A DNA stretch of 64,000 nt from Flavobacterium antarcticum DSM 19726 (GTDB lineage: Bacteria; Bacteroidota; Bacteroidia; Flavobacteriales; Flavobacteriaceae). Both the position numbers and the translations under genes were made by a program. Position 1 is the first letter of the stretch; each line of letters opens with the position of its first letter. The notes beneath the pieces were generated by a model. The model was not told where the DNA came from. It saw nothing but the letters and a program-made list of their open reading frames with translations, and searched no databases. The stretch covers positions 434,001-498,000 of the forward strand of contig NZ_ATTM01000001.1 of the NCBI RefSeq assembly GCF_000419685.1, given 5' to 3'. Positions 45,799-54,148 of this stretch are shown piece by piece.

Positions 45799-46611
45799 CT
45801 AGTTGCAGTTTTCGTACTCCAGTAAAAGCTCGTCAAACATTTTCATATTGTATTGGTGAAAAAGTAACAAGTCGCCCCGCTTTTGGTCTTTCGGTAGTTT
45901 GTTGTATTCTTTTTGAGTCGCTTTATACATGTTTTTGCTTTCGGCTTTTAATTTCTTTTTTTCCTCTTTAGAAAGATTTTTGTCATACATATAGTTGTCC
46001 ACTTTTTTAACAAGTGCTGGACAATCTTTGAATAATTCTTTTAAAGGGTTTGCCATTCTATCACGCAAATTAAAAATATCTTGTATCTCAATGTTGTAGT
46101 AATCAATAGCATAGTTTTCATTGGCATTTTGGTAATAGAAAATTTCGCTAACAGTAAAAGTTTTGCCAGAAGGAAATTTTCCGCCGGGATTAGTACTGCT
46201 TTCCGTGTGGTAAAAACCATATACATTGATCTTTCCACTTCGCAATAAAGGCAGGAAAATTTTGACTTTGCTTTCTTGTAAAAAACCTTTTCGGTCAATG
46301 TTTCTAATGAATAAAGCCCTGTACTCTTTGTCAAAACCGTCGTAATGGATTACTATTTTGTCAATAGCTGCAATCGCAACTTTTTTTGATTCTGAATCCT
46401 CATTTCTTTTAAACTTGACTGTTTTGTCGTTGTAAATTAATCCTTCTTCAAAAGTTCCAAAAAAGTTGAAATCAAAAAATTTGTCTTCAAGAAATGAATC
46501 AAGTACTCCTGTTTCAAATTTACCATCTGTAAAAAAGAGTGTAGCGTTTACCTCTTTTGCCTGAGCAAAACAGCTAATAAAAAGGACTAGAAGTGTAAAT
46601 TTTAATTTCAT
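45799..46611 (-). CDS. Secreted hypothetical protein
   Basis: 270 residues, not recognised. A Sec signal peptide (MKLKFTLLVLFISCFAQA) is followed by a beta-rich part (ATLFFTDGKFETGVLDSFLEDKFFDF .. VRLRNID-like stretches around 80-120) and a Lys-rich helical C-terminus from about 195 (KNLSKEEKKKLKAESKNMYKATQKEYNKLPKDQKRG). A periplasmic or surface location is likely. It converges head-on with the FAD oxidoreductase (1-nt gap) and is divergent from idi. No consensus promoter was found in front of it. Confidence 0.7.
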   Translation of the reverse strand: MKLKFTLLVLFISCFAQAKEVNATLFFTDGKFETGVLDSFLEDKFFDFNFFGTFEEGLIYNDKTVKFKRNEDSESKKVAIAAIDKIVIHYDGFDKEYRALFIRNIDRKGFLQESKVKIFLPLLRSGKINVYGFYHTESSTNPGGKFPSGKTFTVSEIFYYQNANENYAIDYYNIEIQDIFNLRDRMANPLKELFKDCPALVKKVDNYMYDKNLSKEEKKKLKAESKNMYKATQKEYNKLPKDQKRGDLLLFHQYNMKMFDELLLEYENCN

Positions 46612-46785
46612 TTTCGGTTTATTAGTACTGGTTAAATAGATGTTTTATTACTTGAGAGATAGTCTCTTGCTCCTCTACAATAGGTTCCAAAAGTAATTAT
46701 TTATTTTTAATGAAGGCCTTTTTCTTCAACTTTCGTTAAATATTTCACAATGCTGTAAAACGGCTTTTACCTAATAAGTTTTTCG

Positions 46786-46793
46786 TATTTTTG
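46786..46793 (+). promoter_or_regulatory. Probable -7 box of the idi operon
   Basis: TATTTTTG 19 nt before the idi start codon. No -33 TTG at standard spacing. Confidence 0.4.
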
Positions 46794-46812
46794 AAAATTA
46801 TATGAGTATAGT

Positions 46813-47340
46813 ATGATGGAAGAACAAGTTATTCTAGTAAATGAACAAGATGAACCAATTGGCTTAATGCCTAAATTGGAAGCACATGAAAAAGCGGTAT
46901 TGCATCGTGCCTTTTCTGTTTTTATTTTAAATAAAGACAACGAAATTATGCTGCAACAACGAGCTTCGCATAAGTATCATTCTCCTTTGTTGTGGACCAA
47001 TACCTGTTGCAGTCACCAAAGAAGTGGCGAAACAAATGTACAAGCTGGAGCAAGACGTTTGCAAGAAGAAATGGGTTTCACTGCTGAACTAAAAGAATTA
47101 TTTCACTTTATTTATAAAGCGCCTTTTGACAACGGTTTGACTGAGCATGAACTTGACCATGTGATGATTGGATATTCTGATGAAAAACCGATTATTAATG
47201 GGGAAGAGGTTGAAAATTGGAAATACATGTCAATCGAAGCAGTCCGAAAAGACATGCAAGAAAATCCCGGTATTTATACGGTTTGGTTTAAAATTATTTT
47301 CGATAAATTTTACCATTATATCGAAGAACATACGATTTAA
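46813..47340 (+). CDS. idi: Isopentenyl-diphosphate delta-isomerase, type I
   Basis: Interconverts isopentenyl and dimethylallyl diphosphate for isoprenoids (carotenoids, menaquinone). 175 residues with the Nudix fold: ISOPENTENYL-type signatures VLHRAFSVFILN, LLWTNTCCSHQRSGETNVQAGARRLQEEMGF (active-site Cys in TNTCCSH) and ELDHVMIGYSDEKP with metal-binding Glu residues. Starts ATGATG at 46813. It is followed after 12 bp by a PTPS-family gene and then manA, so a three-gene operon is likely. Confidence 0.95.
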   Translation: MMEEQVILVNEQDEPIGLMPKLEAHEKAVLHRAFSVFILNKDNEIMLQQRASHKYHSPLLWTNTCCSHQRSGETNVQAGARRLQEEMGFTAELKELFHFIYKAPFDNGLTEHELDHVMIGYSDEKPIINGEEVENWKYMSIEAVRKDMQENPGIYTVWFKIIFDKFYHYIEEHTI

Positions 47341-47352
47341 TAAAATACTATT

Positions 47353-47766
47353 ATGAAAGTTACTATTTCACGCAAAGCACATTTCAACGCTGCACATCGT
47401 TTGTACCGCAAAGATTGGAGTGATGAAAAAAACCAAAGTATTTTTGGAAAATGCAACAACCCTAATTTTCACGGCCACAACTATGATTTAACGGTTAGTG
47501 TCACAGGACAGATTGATCCTGAAACGGGTTACGTCATGGATGTAAAAATACTTTCAGACTTGATTAAGTACGAAATTGAAGATTCTTTTGACCATAAAAA
47601 TTTAAATTTAGACGTTCCAGAATTCAAAGAGCTGAATCCTACCGCGGAAAATATTGTAGTGGTAATATGGAATAAACTTCGCGCAAGGATTACTAAAGAA
47701 CATGATTTAGAAGTGATCTTGTACGAAACTCCTCGTAATTTTGTTTCTTATAAAGGGAATAAATAG
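47353..47766 (+). CDS. 6-pyruvoyl-tetrahydropterin synthase family protein
   Basis: 137 residues. Converts dihydroneopterin triphosphate to a tetrahydropterin, either 6-carboxy (QueD, queuosine) or 6-pyruvoyl (biopterin). Zinc histidines are in HFNAAHRL and NFHGHNY; the catalytic Cys is in FGKCNNPNFHGHNY, a spacing typical of animal-type PTPS. IDPETGYVMDVK and FDHKNLNLDVPEF also read like the eukaryotic enzyme. No queC/queE/queF is nearby, so QueD versus PTPS cannot be decided here. Second gene in the idi operon, 12 bp after idi. Confidence 0.9.
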   Translation: MKVTISRKAHFNAAHRLYRKDWSDEKNQSIFGKCNNPNFHGHNYDLTVSVTGQIDPETGYVMDVKILSDLIKYEIEDSFDHKNLNLDVPEFKELNPTAENIVVVIWNKLRARITKEHDLEVILYETPRNFVSYKGNK

Positions 47767-47793
47767 TTTCAATTTAGTTAAAATCATTTTTTG

Positions 47794-48762
47794 ATGCACC
47801 AGCAGTTCTATCCATTACAATTTGACCCTATTTTGAAACAAAAAATTTGGGGTGGCGAAAAACTTAAAACGCAATTTAATAAATCAATTGTGTCTAATAC
47901 TACCGGCGAAAGTTGGGAACTTTCAGCGGTTCAAAATGCAGTCAGTATAATTTCTAATGGCGCTTTTAAAGGAAAATTAATCACGGATTTGATTGAATCT
48001 TTTCCTATTGAAATTCTTGGCACTTTTGTTTATCAGCGCTTTGGAAAAGAATTCCCATTGCTATTTAAGATTTTAGATGCCAAAGAAGATTTGTCTATTC
48101 AAGTACATCCCAATGATGTTTTAGCGAAAGAACGCCATAATTCATTAGGGAAAACTGAAATGTGGTACATCATGCAAGCCGATAAAGATGCTGAGATTAT
48201 TGTTGGGTTTAAAGAAAATGCAACAGAAAGTGAGTACTTGGAAAAATTACAAAGCAATAAATTACCAACTATTTTAAACCAAATTACGGTACAAGAAGGC
48301 GATGCTTTTTTTCTTGAAACGGGAACGATTCATTCTATTGGAGCAGGAATTGTAATCGCCGAAATTCAGCAGACTTCTGATATCACTTACCGTTTATATG
48401 ATTTTGATCGAAGAGACGAGACTGGAAATAAACGCGAATTACATGTTGATTTAGCTTTAGAAGCAATTAATTACCAGAAACAAGAAACCCAAAAGTTTTA
48501 CTTCAAAGAACCCAATAAGTCCAATCCAATTGTGGAGTGTCCTTATTTTACAACAAATTTTCTTCCATTAGCCGAAACGCTTGAAGTCACTAAAGAGGGT
48601 GATTCTTTTACTGTTTATATGTGTGTAGAAGGTGCTTTCTCTTTTGAAAGTGAAGGATCTATTTATGAGTACAAAAAAGGAGATACAATTTTGATTCCAG
48701 CAGCACTGAAAAATTACGTGTTGCATGGAAATGCTTCGATTTTAGAAATTTATATTAAATAG
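47794..48762 (+). CDS. manA: Mannose-6-phosphate isomerase, class I
   Basis: Interconverts mannose 6-phosphate and fructose 6-phosphate; zinc enzyme. 322 residues, the short bacterial type. Seen are LKQKIWGGEKLK, LLFKILDAKEDLSIQVHPND (zinc Gln and His), GKTEMWYIMQAD (zinc Glu), FFLETGTIHSIGAGIVIAEIQQTSDITYRLYDFDR (His and the catalytic Arg region). The ATG at 47794 is preferred over the TTG one codon earlier. Third gene of the idi operon, 27 bp after the PTPS gene. Confidence 0.94.
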   Translation: MHQQFYPLQFDPILKQKIWGGEKLKTQFNKSIVSNTTGESWELSAVQNAVSIISNGAFKGKLITDLIESFPIEILGTFVYQRFGKEFPLLFKILDAKEDLSIQVHPNDVLAKERHNSLGKTEMWYIMQADKDAEIIVGFKENATESEYLEKLQSNKLPTILNQITVQEGDAFFLETGTIHSIGAGIVIAEIQQTSDITYRLYDFDRRDETGNKRELHVDLALEAINYQKQETQKFYFKEPNKSNPIVECPYFTTNFLPLAETLEVTKEGDSFTVYMCVEGAFSFESEGSIYEYKKGDTILIPAALKNYVLHGNASILEIYIK

Positions 48763-48784
48763 GCGGATATAAGAAGATAATGTG

Positions 48785-48792
48785 TACTTTTG
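48785..48792 (+). promoter_or_regulatory. Probable -7 box of the 88-residue gene
   Basis: TACTTTTG 26 nt before the ATG at 48819; no standard -33 element. Confidence 0.4.
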
Positions 48793-48818
48793 CAAACGGA
48801 AATTAAAATAAAAATAAA

Positions 48819-49085
48819 ATGGCCAATATTAAGAATTTAAAGAAAGACATCAACTACGTTTTAGGTGATATTATCGAAGCAGTTTACTTGTACGAAATGA
48901 CTACAACTGGAAAACCAAGTGTAGAAACAGATGCTTTAATTGACGAAGCAATTGCTGCATTTGACGCTTTGATCTCAAAAGTGAATGCAAAAAATGTTGA
49001 AAATAAAAAAGCACACTTTTCTCAAATCAATAAAGATTTAGAAGAAACTGCTAATCAATTAGTTGCTAAAATCAACGCATTGTAA
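48819..49085 (+). CDS. Small helical conserved hypothetical protein
   Basis: 88 residues: MANIKNLKKDINYVLGDIIEAVYLYEMTTTGKP, then two further helices ending in ETANQLVAKINAL. It is predicted all-alpha, soluble, without cysteines. I do not recognise a functional family. It has its own -7 box (48785-48792) and is followed directly by the promoter of the second tRNA-Thr gene. No terminator is seen between them. Confidence 0.75.
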   Translation: MANIKNLKKDINYVLGDIIEAVYLYEMTTTGKPSVETDALIDEAIAAFDALISKVNAKNVENKKAHFSQINKDLEETANQLVAKINAL

Positions 49086-49118
49086 GAAAAAAAAGTGCAA
49101 AAAAATCTGAAATTTTAT

Positions 49119-49148
49119 TTGGAAATTTAAAATTCAGTCTTATATTTG
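49119..49148 (+). promoter_or_regulatory. Promoter of the second tRNA-Thr gene
   Basis: TTG (49119-49121), 19-nt spacer, TATATTTG (49141-49148): exact consensus, 15 nt before the tRNA. Confidence 0.85.
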
Positions 49149-49163
49149 CACCCGTAATGAGAC

Positions 49164-49237
49164 GCCAGCGTAGCTCAGTTGGCTAGAGCAGCTGATTTGT
49201 AATCAGCAGGTCGTGGGTTCGAGTCCCTCCGCCGGCT
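49164..49237 (+). tRNA. tRNA-Thr (anticodon TGT), second copy
   Basis: Identical over all 74 nt to the tRNA-Thr at 21784-21857, including the A4-C69 acceptor mismatch and the T-T pair in the T-stem, with different flanks. It has its own promoter and terminator. Confidence 0.95.
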
Positions 49238-49245
49238 CAATACAG

Positions 49246-49278
49246 AAACCATAACATTTATTTGTTATGGTTTTTTTT
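49246..49278 (+). terminator. Terminator of the second tRNA-Thr gene
   Basis: AAACCATAACA/TGTTATGGTTT stem and T8. Confidence 0.9.
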
Positions 49279-49375
49279 GTGCTTTATAATTTAGTGTTTA
49301 TTTAGAACGAGTTCTATGTCAAAACAGATAACACATGTACTGTAAATTAATACAATCGGCTTCTACCTTGTACTA

Positions 49376-49406
49376 AAAAAAAATGCAACTCTGTTTAGAG
49401 TTGCAT
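49376..49406 (-). terminator. Terminator of the DUF4369 lipoprotein gene
   Basis: ATGCAACTC/GAGTTGCAT stem; on the minus strand it is followed by a T9 run. Between this and the tRNA terminator (49279-49375) nothing recognisable is seen. Confidence 0.85.
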
Positions 49407-49430
49407 TTGATATTCAAACAAAAATTCAAA

Positions 49431-50141
49431 CTAGTTTTCTTTTCTTCTTTCGTTGAGGTATTCAGTTAGTAGCTTTCCGTATCTTGATTGTGCTACCTTT
49501 TGAGACATCGAATTATTTATGGTGTCTAAGTACTTTATATTGGCACCTGTAAGCTCAGTTAAAGCTACGTATGGCGCCACTTCGTACTCTTTGTTTGTAA
49601 GCGCAAAATTAATACCGTATAAATACTTTCTACTCACTCTTTTGTTTAATTTGCTTTCAATACTATCTAAGTCTTGCACTCTTTTGAAACGCAAGGCATC
49701 GTATTTTTCTTTTGAAATATCAAGTATTTCACTGTTGTATTTACTGTTGATTTTTTGGAATTGTTCAAATAATTCGTGATTTTTTGAGCCTGTTACTTTC
49801 GCACTTGCATAAAAGTATTTAAGATCTGTGTCCACAGTCATCGTTCCTGGTTCTGCAAATACAGGCAAACTATTGTCGATTGATTTCGTCACACCACGGT
49901 CAAGTACTAAATACACTACTTCTGGCGATTCTAAATTAAAGTCAAATTTAAATGTAGAACTACCCTGTATTTTTACACTATCGATTGCAACTAAAGTACT
50001 GTCGTTCATTTTTTGTAAGTACAACATTCCGTTTGAAAATCCTTTGATATTTCCTGTGATGTGTGTATTAGCATCTGAATTTTTATCAGAACAACTTGTA
50101 ATAACTAGCGCTGTTGCAAGTGCAAGAAAAACGTTTTTCAT
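49431..50141 (-). CDS. DUF4369-type lipoprotein without thioredoxin domain
   Basis: 236 residues. Lipoprotein signal peptide (MKNVFLALATALVITSC). The N-terminal half matches DUF4369 (ITGNIKGFSNGMLYLQKMNDSTLVAIDSVKIQGSSTFKFDF .. PEVVYLVLDRG), which usually precedes a thioredoxin-like domain in Bacteroidota lipoproteins. Here the C-terminal half is helical (about 120-236) with no CxxC motif, so it is the domain alone. Its role is unknown; a periplasmic or surface location is inferred. Own terminator downstream. Confidence 0.85.
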   Translation of the reverse strand: MKNVFLALATALVITSCSDKNSDANTHITGNIKGFSNGMLYLQKMNDSTLVAIDSVKIQGSSTFKFDFNLESPEVVYLVLDRGVTKSIDNSLPVFAEPGTMTVDTDLKYFYASAKVTGSKNHELFEQFQKINSKYNSEILDISKEKYDALRFKRVQDLDSIESKLNKRVSRKYLYGINFALTNKEYEVAPYVALTELTGANIKYLDTINNSMSQKVAQSRYGKLLTEYLNERRKEN

Positions 50142-50167
50142 GTGGTTTAATTTTTTGGCAAAATAAT

Positions 50168-50206
50168 AAAAAAATCCCCAAACAAGTGACTTATTTGAGG
50201 ATTATA
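50168..50206 (-). terminator. Terminator of the M61 peptidase gene
   Basis: Stem AATCC-CAAA / TTTG-GGATT; on the minus strand followed by T7. Confidence 0.8.
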
Positions 50207-50228
50207 TTTGGATTTGGTTTTGGACTAC

Positions 50229-52055
50229 TTATCCTTTCAACCAAGCTTCTTTAAGTAATGCTTTTGTGCTGTCTGTGAATTTGTATCCCGGAATTAATTC
50301 TTTGGGAAGAAGTGCTGTTCCAGTGTATGTATGTTCTGTTCCATCACGTCTGATCTTAAAAGTAACTTCATCATTTTCCTTCAGAGACATACTCCACATA
50401 ATTAAGTCGTTGATATTGTCTAAATTGTATGCTTTTCCGTTTACGGACAGTAAAATGTCGCCACTTTCAATACCAATCTTTTGTAGAAAGGGATGTAATG
50501 GAGCATAGGGAATAAAACTAATTTCTTTTGTGTTGGGGTCGATTGTGATTAAAGGTGCTTGCTCTTTTATAAATAAATTCCCATCGGTTGCTACCATTGT
50601 TTTTGTAACGCCCATTTTAGAAAAATAGTCAACATAAGGAATTGGAGTAGGACCACTGACGTATTTTGATAGAAAATTTCCCACTGATGGGTAGGTCAAT
50701 TTAGTTATTTTTGCAAATAATTCACTGTCGTCAAATGCTTTCTCGGTCCCGTACTCTTTTGAAAGTTGCTTCATCAAATCCAAAATACCACTTTTGCCAT
50801 TACTTTGCTCTCGAATTTCAATGTCAATACACATTGCAATTAAAGCGCCTTTTTCGTAGACGTTCAAATATTGATCTTTATAAGGTTTAATCAGTACATT
50901 GGCACTCATCCTTGTAAAAGGCAACATGTCGTTCATGGTAGAAGCATTGGCAATTTTCCCCGCCATTCTTTTGTAAAATTCATCTTCAGATATCAAACCT
51001 TGATTGACCTGAAATAAATTTGCGAAATATTCGGTGACTCCTTCGTACATCCATAAATGTTCGGACATTTTAGGAGAGTTGTAGTCAAAATTCTGAATTT
51101 CTTTAGAATGAATACTTAACGGGGTTACGATGTGAAAGAATTCATGGGAAACTACATCTTTCAATTGTTCTTGCAATTCTGCCAGTGGCAAAGCTTCGGG
51201 CATAACAACGGTTGTTGCTGTAGGATGTTCTAAAGCGCCATAACCTGCTGCATCGGGTTTAGAATTATCCGCTAAATAGAGTAGCACTGCATATTTTTTT
51301 GTAGCATTAAAATCACCAAGAAAATTTTTCTGAGCCGTCATCATTTTTTTCATTTCAGGCGTAATACTTTTAGCCGTAACGATTCCGTTAGGCGAATAAA
51401 CGGCAATCAAGATTTCCATTCCTTGAATAGTAAACGTGGTATAATCCGGTTTGGAATACATAATGGGATTTTCAACTAATGTTGAATACCTGCTTGTTGC
51501 GAAAACGTCTTTCTTCTTGGATGCGTCCAAATCATTCATCGCTGTTGCACCCCAAAGATGTGCAGGATGAAGAATTGTCAGTTCGTAAGGTGAATTTGCA
51601 AAACCATCAAAGTAGCCTACAAAAGCATGGGTGTTGATCATGAAATTTTTGCCCTTGTCGATATTGCTTCCCGCTGGCGAAAAAATTTCATGTGTATCTT
51701 CAATGTCGTAGGTGTCGTTTACTTTATAAGTAATCGTTTTTGCTCTGTTTGCATCGGCAATTTGCCAAGAATTCTCCGTCATTTTTGACACATTTAAAAG
51801 CTTTCCTTTTGCATCAAATGCTTTAAAATCGACGATATATTTTCCATAATCATCTTCGGAGTACGTTCCAGGAATAATTTTTGGAACACTGTAGAGTAAT
51901 GATGATGCGGAAGTTGTTGGCACGTTCACTAAAACGGTAACTTGGTCATCCGTGATTTTATTTAAATCCATAAATACCTGGATTTTGGATTGAGACCATC
52001 CGAACACAGATAAAAGTAATGCGAAAAATAAAAATGCTTTAGGTTTAAAAATCAT
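50229..52055 (-). CDS. M61 family metallopeptidase (glycyl aminopeptidase-like) with PDZ domain
   Basis: 608 residues. Sec signal peptide (MIFKPKAFLFFALLLSVFGWSQ), so periplasmic or surface. N-terminal beta-sandwich (about 25-215) as in M61, then the zinc motif HEFFH at 304-308 and the third ligand Glu338 in MYEGVTEYFANLF. A C-terminal PDZ domain (GIESGDILLSVNGKAYNLDN) occupies about 515-580. The family acts as aminopeptidase on glycine-rich peptides in Sphingomonas; substrate here is not known. Single gene with a terminator. Confidence 0.93.
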   Translation of the reverse strand: MIFKPKAFLFFALLLSVFGWSQSKIQVFMDLNKITDDQVTVLVNVPTTSASSLLYSVPKIIPGTYSEDDYGKYIVDFKAFDAKGKLLNVSKMTENSWQIADANRAKTITYKVNDTYDIEDTHEIFSPAGSNIDKGKNFMINTHAFVGYFDGFANSPYELTILHPAHLWGATAMNDLDASKKKDVFATSRYSTLVENPIMYSKPDYTTFTIQGMEILIAVYSPNGIVTAKSITPEMKKMMTAQKNFLGDFNATKKYAVLLYLADNSKPDAAGYGALEHPTATTVVMPEALPLAELQEQLKDVVSHEFFHIVTPLSIHSKEIQNFDYNSPKMSEHLWMYEGVTEYFANLFQVNQGLISEDEFYKRMAGKIANASTMNDMLPFTRMSANVLIKPYKDQYLNVYEKGALIAMCIDIEIREQSNGKSGILDLMKQLSKEYGTEKAFDDSELFAKITKLTYPSVGNFLSKYVSGPTPIPYVDYFSKMGVTKTMVATDGNLFIKEQAPLITIDPNTKEISFIPYAPLHPFLQKIGIESGDILLSVNGKAYNLDNINDLIMWSMSLKENDEVTFKIRRDGTEHTYTGTALLPKELIPGYKFTDSTKALLKEAWLKG

Positions 52056-52121
52056 CTTGCGAAAATATTAGTTTTAAGTGTTAGACTTCAATTTCGTAAA
52101 ATTGTTACCTGCTATTAATAA

Positions 52122-52150
52122 AAAAGGAGAAAAATTTAATTTTCTCCTTC
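52122..52150 (-). terminator. Terminator of the alpha/beta hydrolase gene
   Basis: AAGGAGAAAA/TTTTCTCCTT stem with 6-nt loop; T run on the minus strand. Confidence 0.85.
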
Positions 52151-52161
52151 TTTCAAATTTT

Positions 52162-53550
52162 TTATTTTACTTTGGATTTAATCCAGTTACTCATTGTCGT
52201 TAAAACCTCAGGAGCGAATGTTTCTTCAAGTTTGCGATATTCTTTTTCGGTACAAGTGGTGCAATGTTGGAACAAGTGGTTTAATCCAGGAATAATTTGC
52301 ACCGTTACATTTTTGTTTCTACCCTCTTTCAAAGCGGTTGAAATTGCTTCTGTATTTAACTTGGCAGTGACTTGAATGTCTTTTTCACCATTTAAAACGA
52401 GTACTGGGCACTTTACTTTTTTCAAATTTTCCTTTGGATCGTACGAAATAAAATAACGGAACCAAGGAATCGCAATCCCGTTTACTTGCTGCTGAATTAC
52501 CGCTGCAATTTCATCTTGTGACGGTCGTTCTGCTTCAGGAGTTTTGTTAATTTCTGTTTGTAAATAAGCAGTCAGATTTTTCTTCACTGTTGAAAGGTCG
52601 TCTTTTGATTTTAAGATATCATAAATCTGTTGATTGGTAATTTTTGCTTTTTGCAATTGGTCTTCCGTCATTCCTCGTTTCTTTCCCACTTCATAATTTT
52701 GGTCTACTAAAAGTGCGTCCCCGGGAACCCCAGTTCCTGCTAGTAAAATTAGAAAAGCAATGTTTTTATCTGTTGCCGCAATCATTGGAGCAATCATTCC
52801 TCCTTCAGAATGTCCGATAATACCAATTTCTTTCGAATTGATTTCAGAACGTGTTCTTAAATAGGCAATCGCGGCTCTAGCATCATTTGCAAAATCTGCA
52901 GAAGTAGCTAACGTTGGATCTCCTTTTGATTCGCCGACACCACTGTCGTCGTAACGCAAAACAGCAATTCCATTTCGGGTCAAGTAATCAGCGATCACTA
53001 AAAAAGGTTTATGCCCTAAAACTTCTGAATCACGATTTTGTTGACCACTTCCTGAAATCAAAATTACGGCGGGAAATTTACCTTGTTTTTTTGGCAAAGA
53101 AAGCGTTCCAGCTAATGCGATGTTCTCCACTGAATTTGTAAACTTCACCTCTTCTGTGTAATACGGATAAGGTTTAATAGGCTCTTGCGGTCTGATAAGT
53201 TCTACGATTTCTTTGCTTAAATGCATTGGAGCTGAAAACGCACCTTGTTCAAATGTACCAGTTATGTCCGTCTCCAATCGCCATTCTCCGGTGTATTTTA
53301 TTCCGGCAGCTTTAACTTGAATCAGTAATTTTTTATCGGCAAATGTTATTTCATCTACAGCAATGCCTTTCACACCTTGATTAGGACTATCCATAGTGGC
53401 ACTATATCCTGTTGAAGTTTTTGTAATATTGAATACGAGGGGAAGTTCTGTTCCTTGTATTTCTAAAACGCCAGTCCAACTTCCTGTAAGATCTTGTGCA
53501 AAGGAAAATGAACTACATAACGCGACTAGGATCATTAATAGCTTTTTCAT
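52162..53550 (-). CDS. Secreted alpha/beta hydrolase
   Basis: 462 residues. Sec signal peptide (MKKLLMILVALCSSFSFAQ). Residues 20-110 form a small beta-barrel-like domain (LTGSWTGVLEIQGTELPLVFNI). The hydrolase domain has GSGQQNRD (oxyanion loop), nucleophile Ser248 in GHSEGG, Asp in VLNGEKDIQV and His in PGLNHLFQH, so the catalytic triad is complete. It resembles the esterase/peptidase family of BAAT/DLH type. Probably hydrolyses acyl esters in the periplasm; substrate unknown. It precedes no other gene closely; the gene upstream (53558) ends 8 bp before its start, suggesting a three-gene operon with the DUF2089 gene. Confidence 0.9.
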   Translation of the reverse strand: MKKLLMILVALCSSFSFAQDLTGSWTGVLEIQGTELPLVFNITKTSTGYSATMDSPNQGVKGIAVDEITFADKKLLIQVKAAGIKYTGEWRLETDITGTFEQGAFSAPMHLSKEIVELIRPQEPIKPYPYYTEEVKFTNSVENIALAGTLSLPKKQGKFPAVILISGSGQQNRDSEVLGHKPFLVIADYLTRNGIAVLRYDDSGVGESKGDPTLATSADFANDARAAIAYLRTRSEINSKEIGIIGHSEGGMIAPMIAATDKNIAFLILLAGTGVPGDALLVDQNYEVGKKRGMTEDQLQKAKITNQQIYDILKSKDDLSTVKKNLTAYLQTEINKTPEAERPSQDEIAAVIQQQVNGIAIPWFRYFISYDPKENLKKVKCPVLVLNGEKDIQVTAKLNTEAISTALKEGRNKNVTVQIIPGLNHLFQHCTTCTEKEYRKLEETFAPEVLTTMSNWIKSKVK

Positions 53551-53557
53551 AATATTT

Positions 53558-54148
53558 TTAATTTAGTAGATAGAATATGATTTTTGAAAATAACTCAGCA
53601 CTTATTAACACGACGATAAAAAGCACTATTTCGACACCGCCTTTTGCATTGGTGGCCACTTTATATCCTTTGTATAAGAGATAAATAAACCATGCTAAAA
53701 AAAGAAATGTAACGACAGTAAATCCCAATAAAATAAGCAATTGGCTTGTTTCAAATTGTGGAACAGCACCTGGAGCTGTTGTCTGAAATTGCTGAAGAAG
53801 TTTCTCGCTTTCAACCATTACTATATTGTTCCAATTGAAAAAAGGTAGAAAATAATACGGAATTCTTGAAATCAAACTTGCTGTAAAAACATCAATGAAA
53901 CGTGTTTTAGGATTTCTTATTTTTCCCAACGTAAAGAACGCTAACGATAAAATGACCACATTAATAACATTGTCTGTCAAGGTATTTATGAAAAATGTAG
54001 GAGTTGAAAAGTGCAAATCGAGTACACCGTCAAAACGGGCGTTGAAAAAAGAACCGCTCATACTTAGTAAAATTGTTGCAGCAATTCCAAATAAAATTAA
54101 CGGTCGCTCGGAAAATTGTTCGAAAGGATTGAAGATTATCTTTTTCAT
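53558..54148 (-). CDS. YIP1-like integral membrane protein
   Basis: 196 residues with about five membrane segments (PLILFGIAATILLSMSGSFF, VINVVILSLAFFTLG, LLILLGFTVVTFLFLAWFIYLL, VEIVLFIVVLISAELFSKIIF). The N-terminus FNPFEQFSERPLIL and the membrane layout resemble the YIP1 family. Its start codon overlaps the stop of the DUF2089 gene by 4 bp and the hydrolase gene follows after 7 bp, so a common operon regulated by the DUF2089 protein is likely. Function unknown. Confidence 0.75.
   Translation of the reverse strand: MKKIIFNPFEQFSERPLILFGIAATILLSMSGSFFNARFDGVLDLHFSTPTFFINTLTDNVINVVILSLAFFTLGKIRNPKTRFIDVFTASLISRIPYYFLPFFNWNNIVMVESEKLLQQFQTTAPGAVPQFETSQLLILLGFTVVTFLFLAWFIYLLYKGYKVATNAKGGVEIVLFIVVLISAELFSKIIFYLLN

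Noticed and set aside
46802..46816. Four-codon upstream frame (ATG AGT ATA GTA TGA) overlapping the idi start codon.
   Set aside because: Too short to separate from chance in AT-rich DNA; the -7 box would leave only a few nucleotides before it.
21784..49237. The two identical tRNA-Thr copies as attachment sites of an integrative element or prophage.
   Set aside because: The 27 kb between them is core genome (tuf, rpl, rpoBC) and both copies are complete with own promoters; no integrase, phage or conjugation genes. The Xer recombinase lies outside the interval and is of the housekeeping type.
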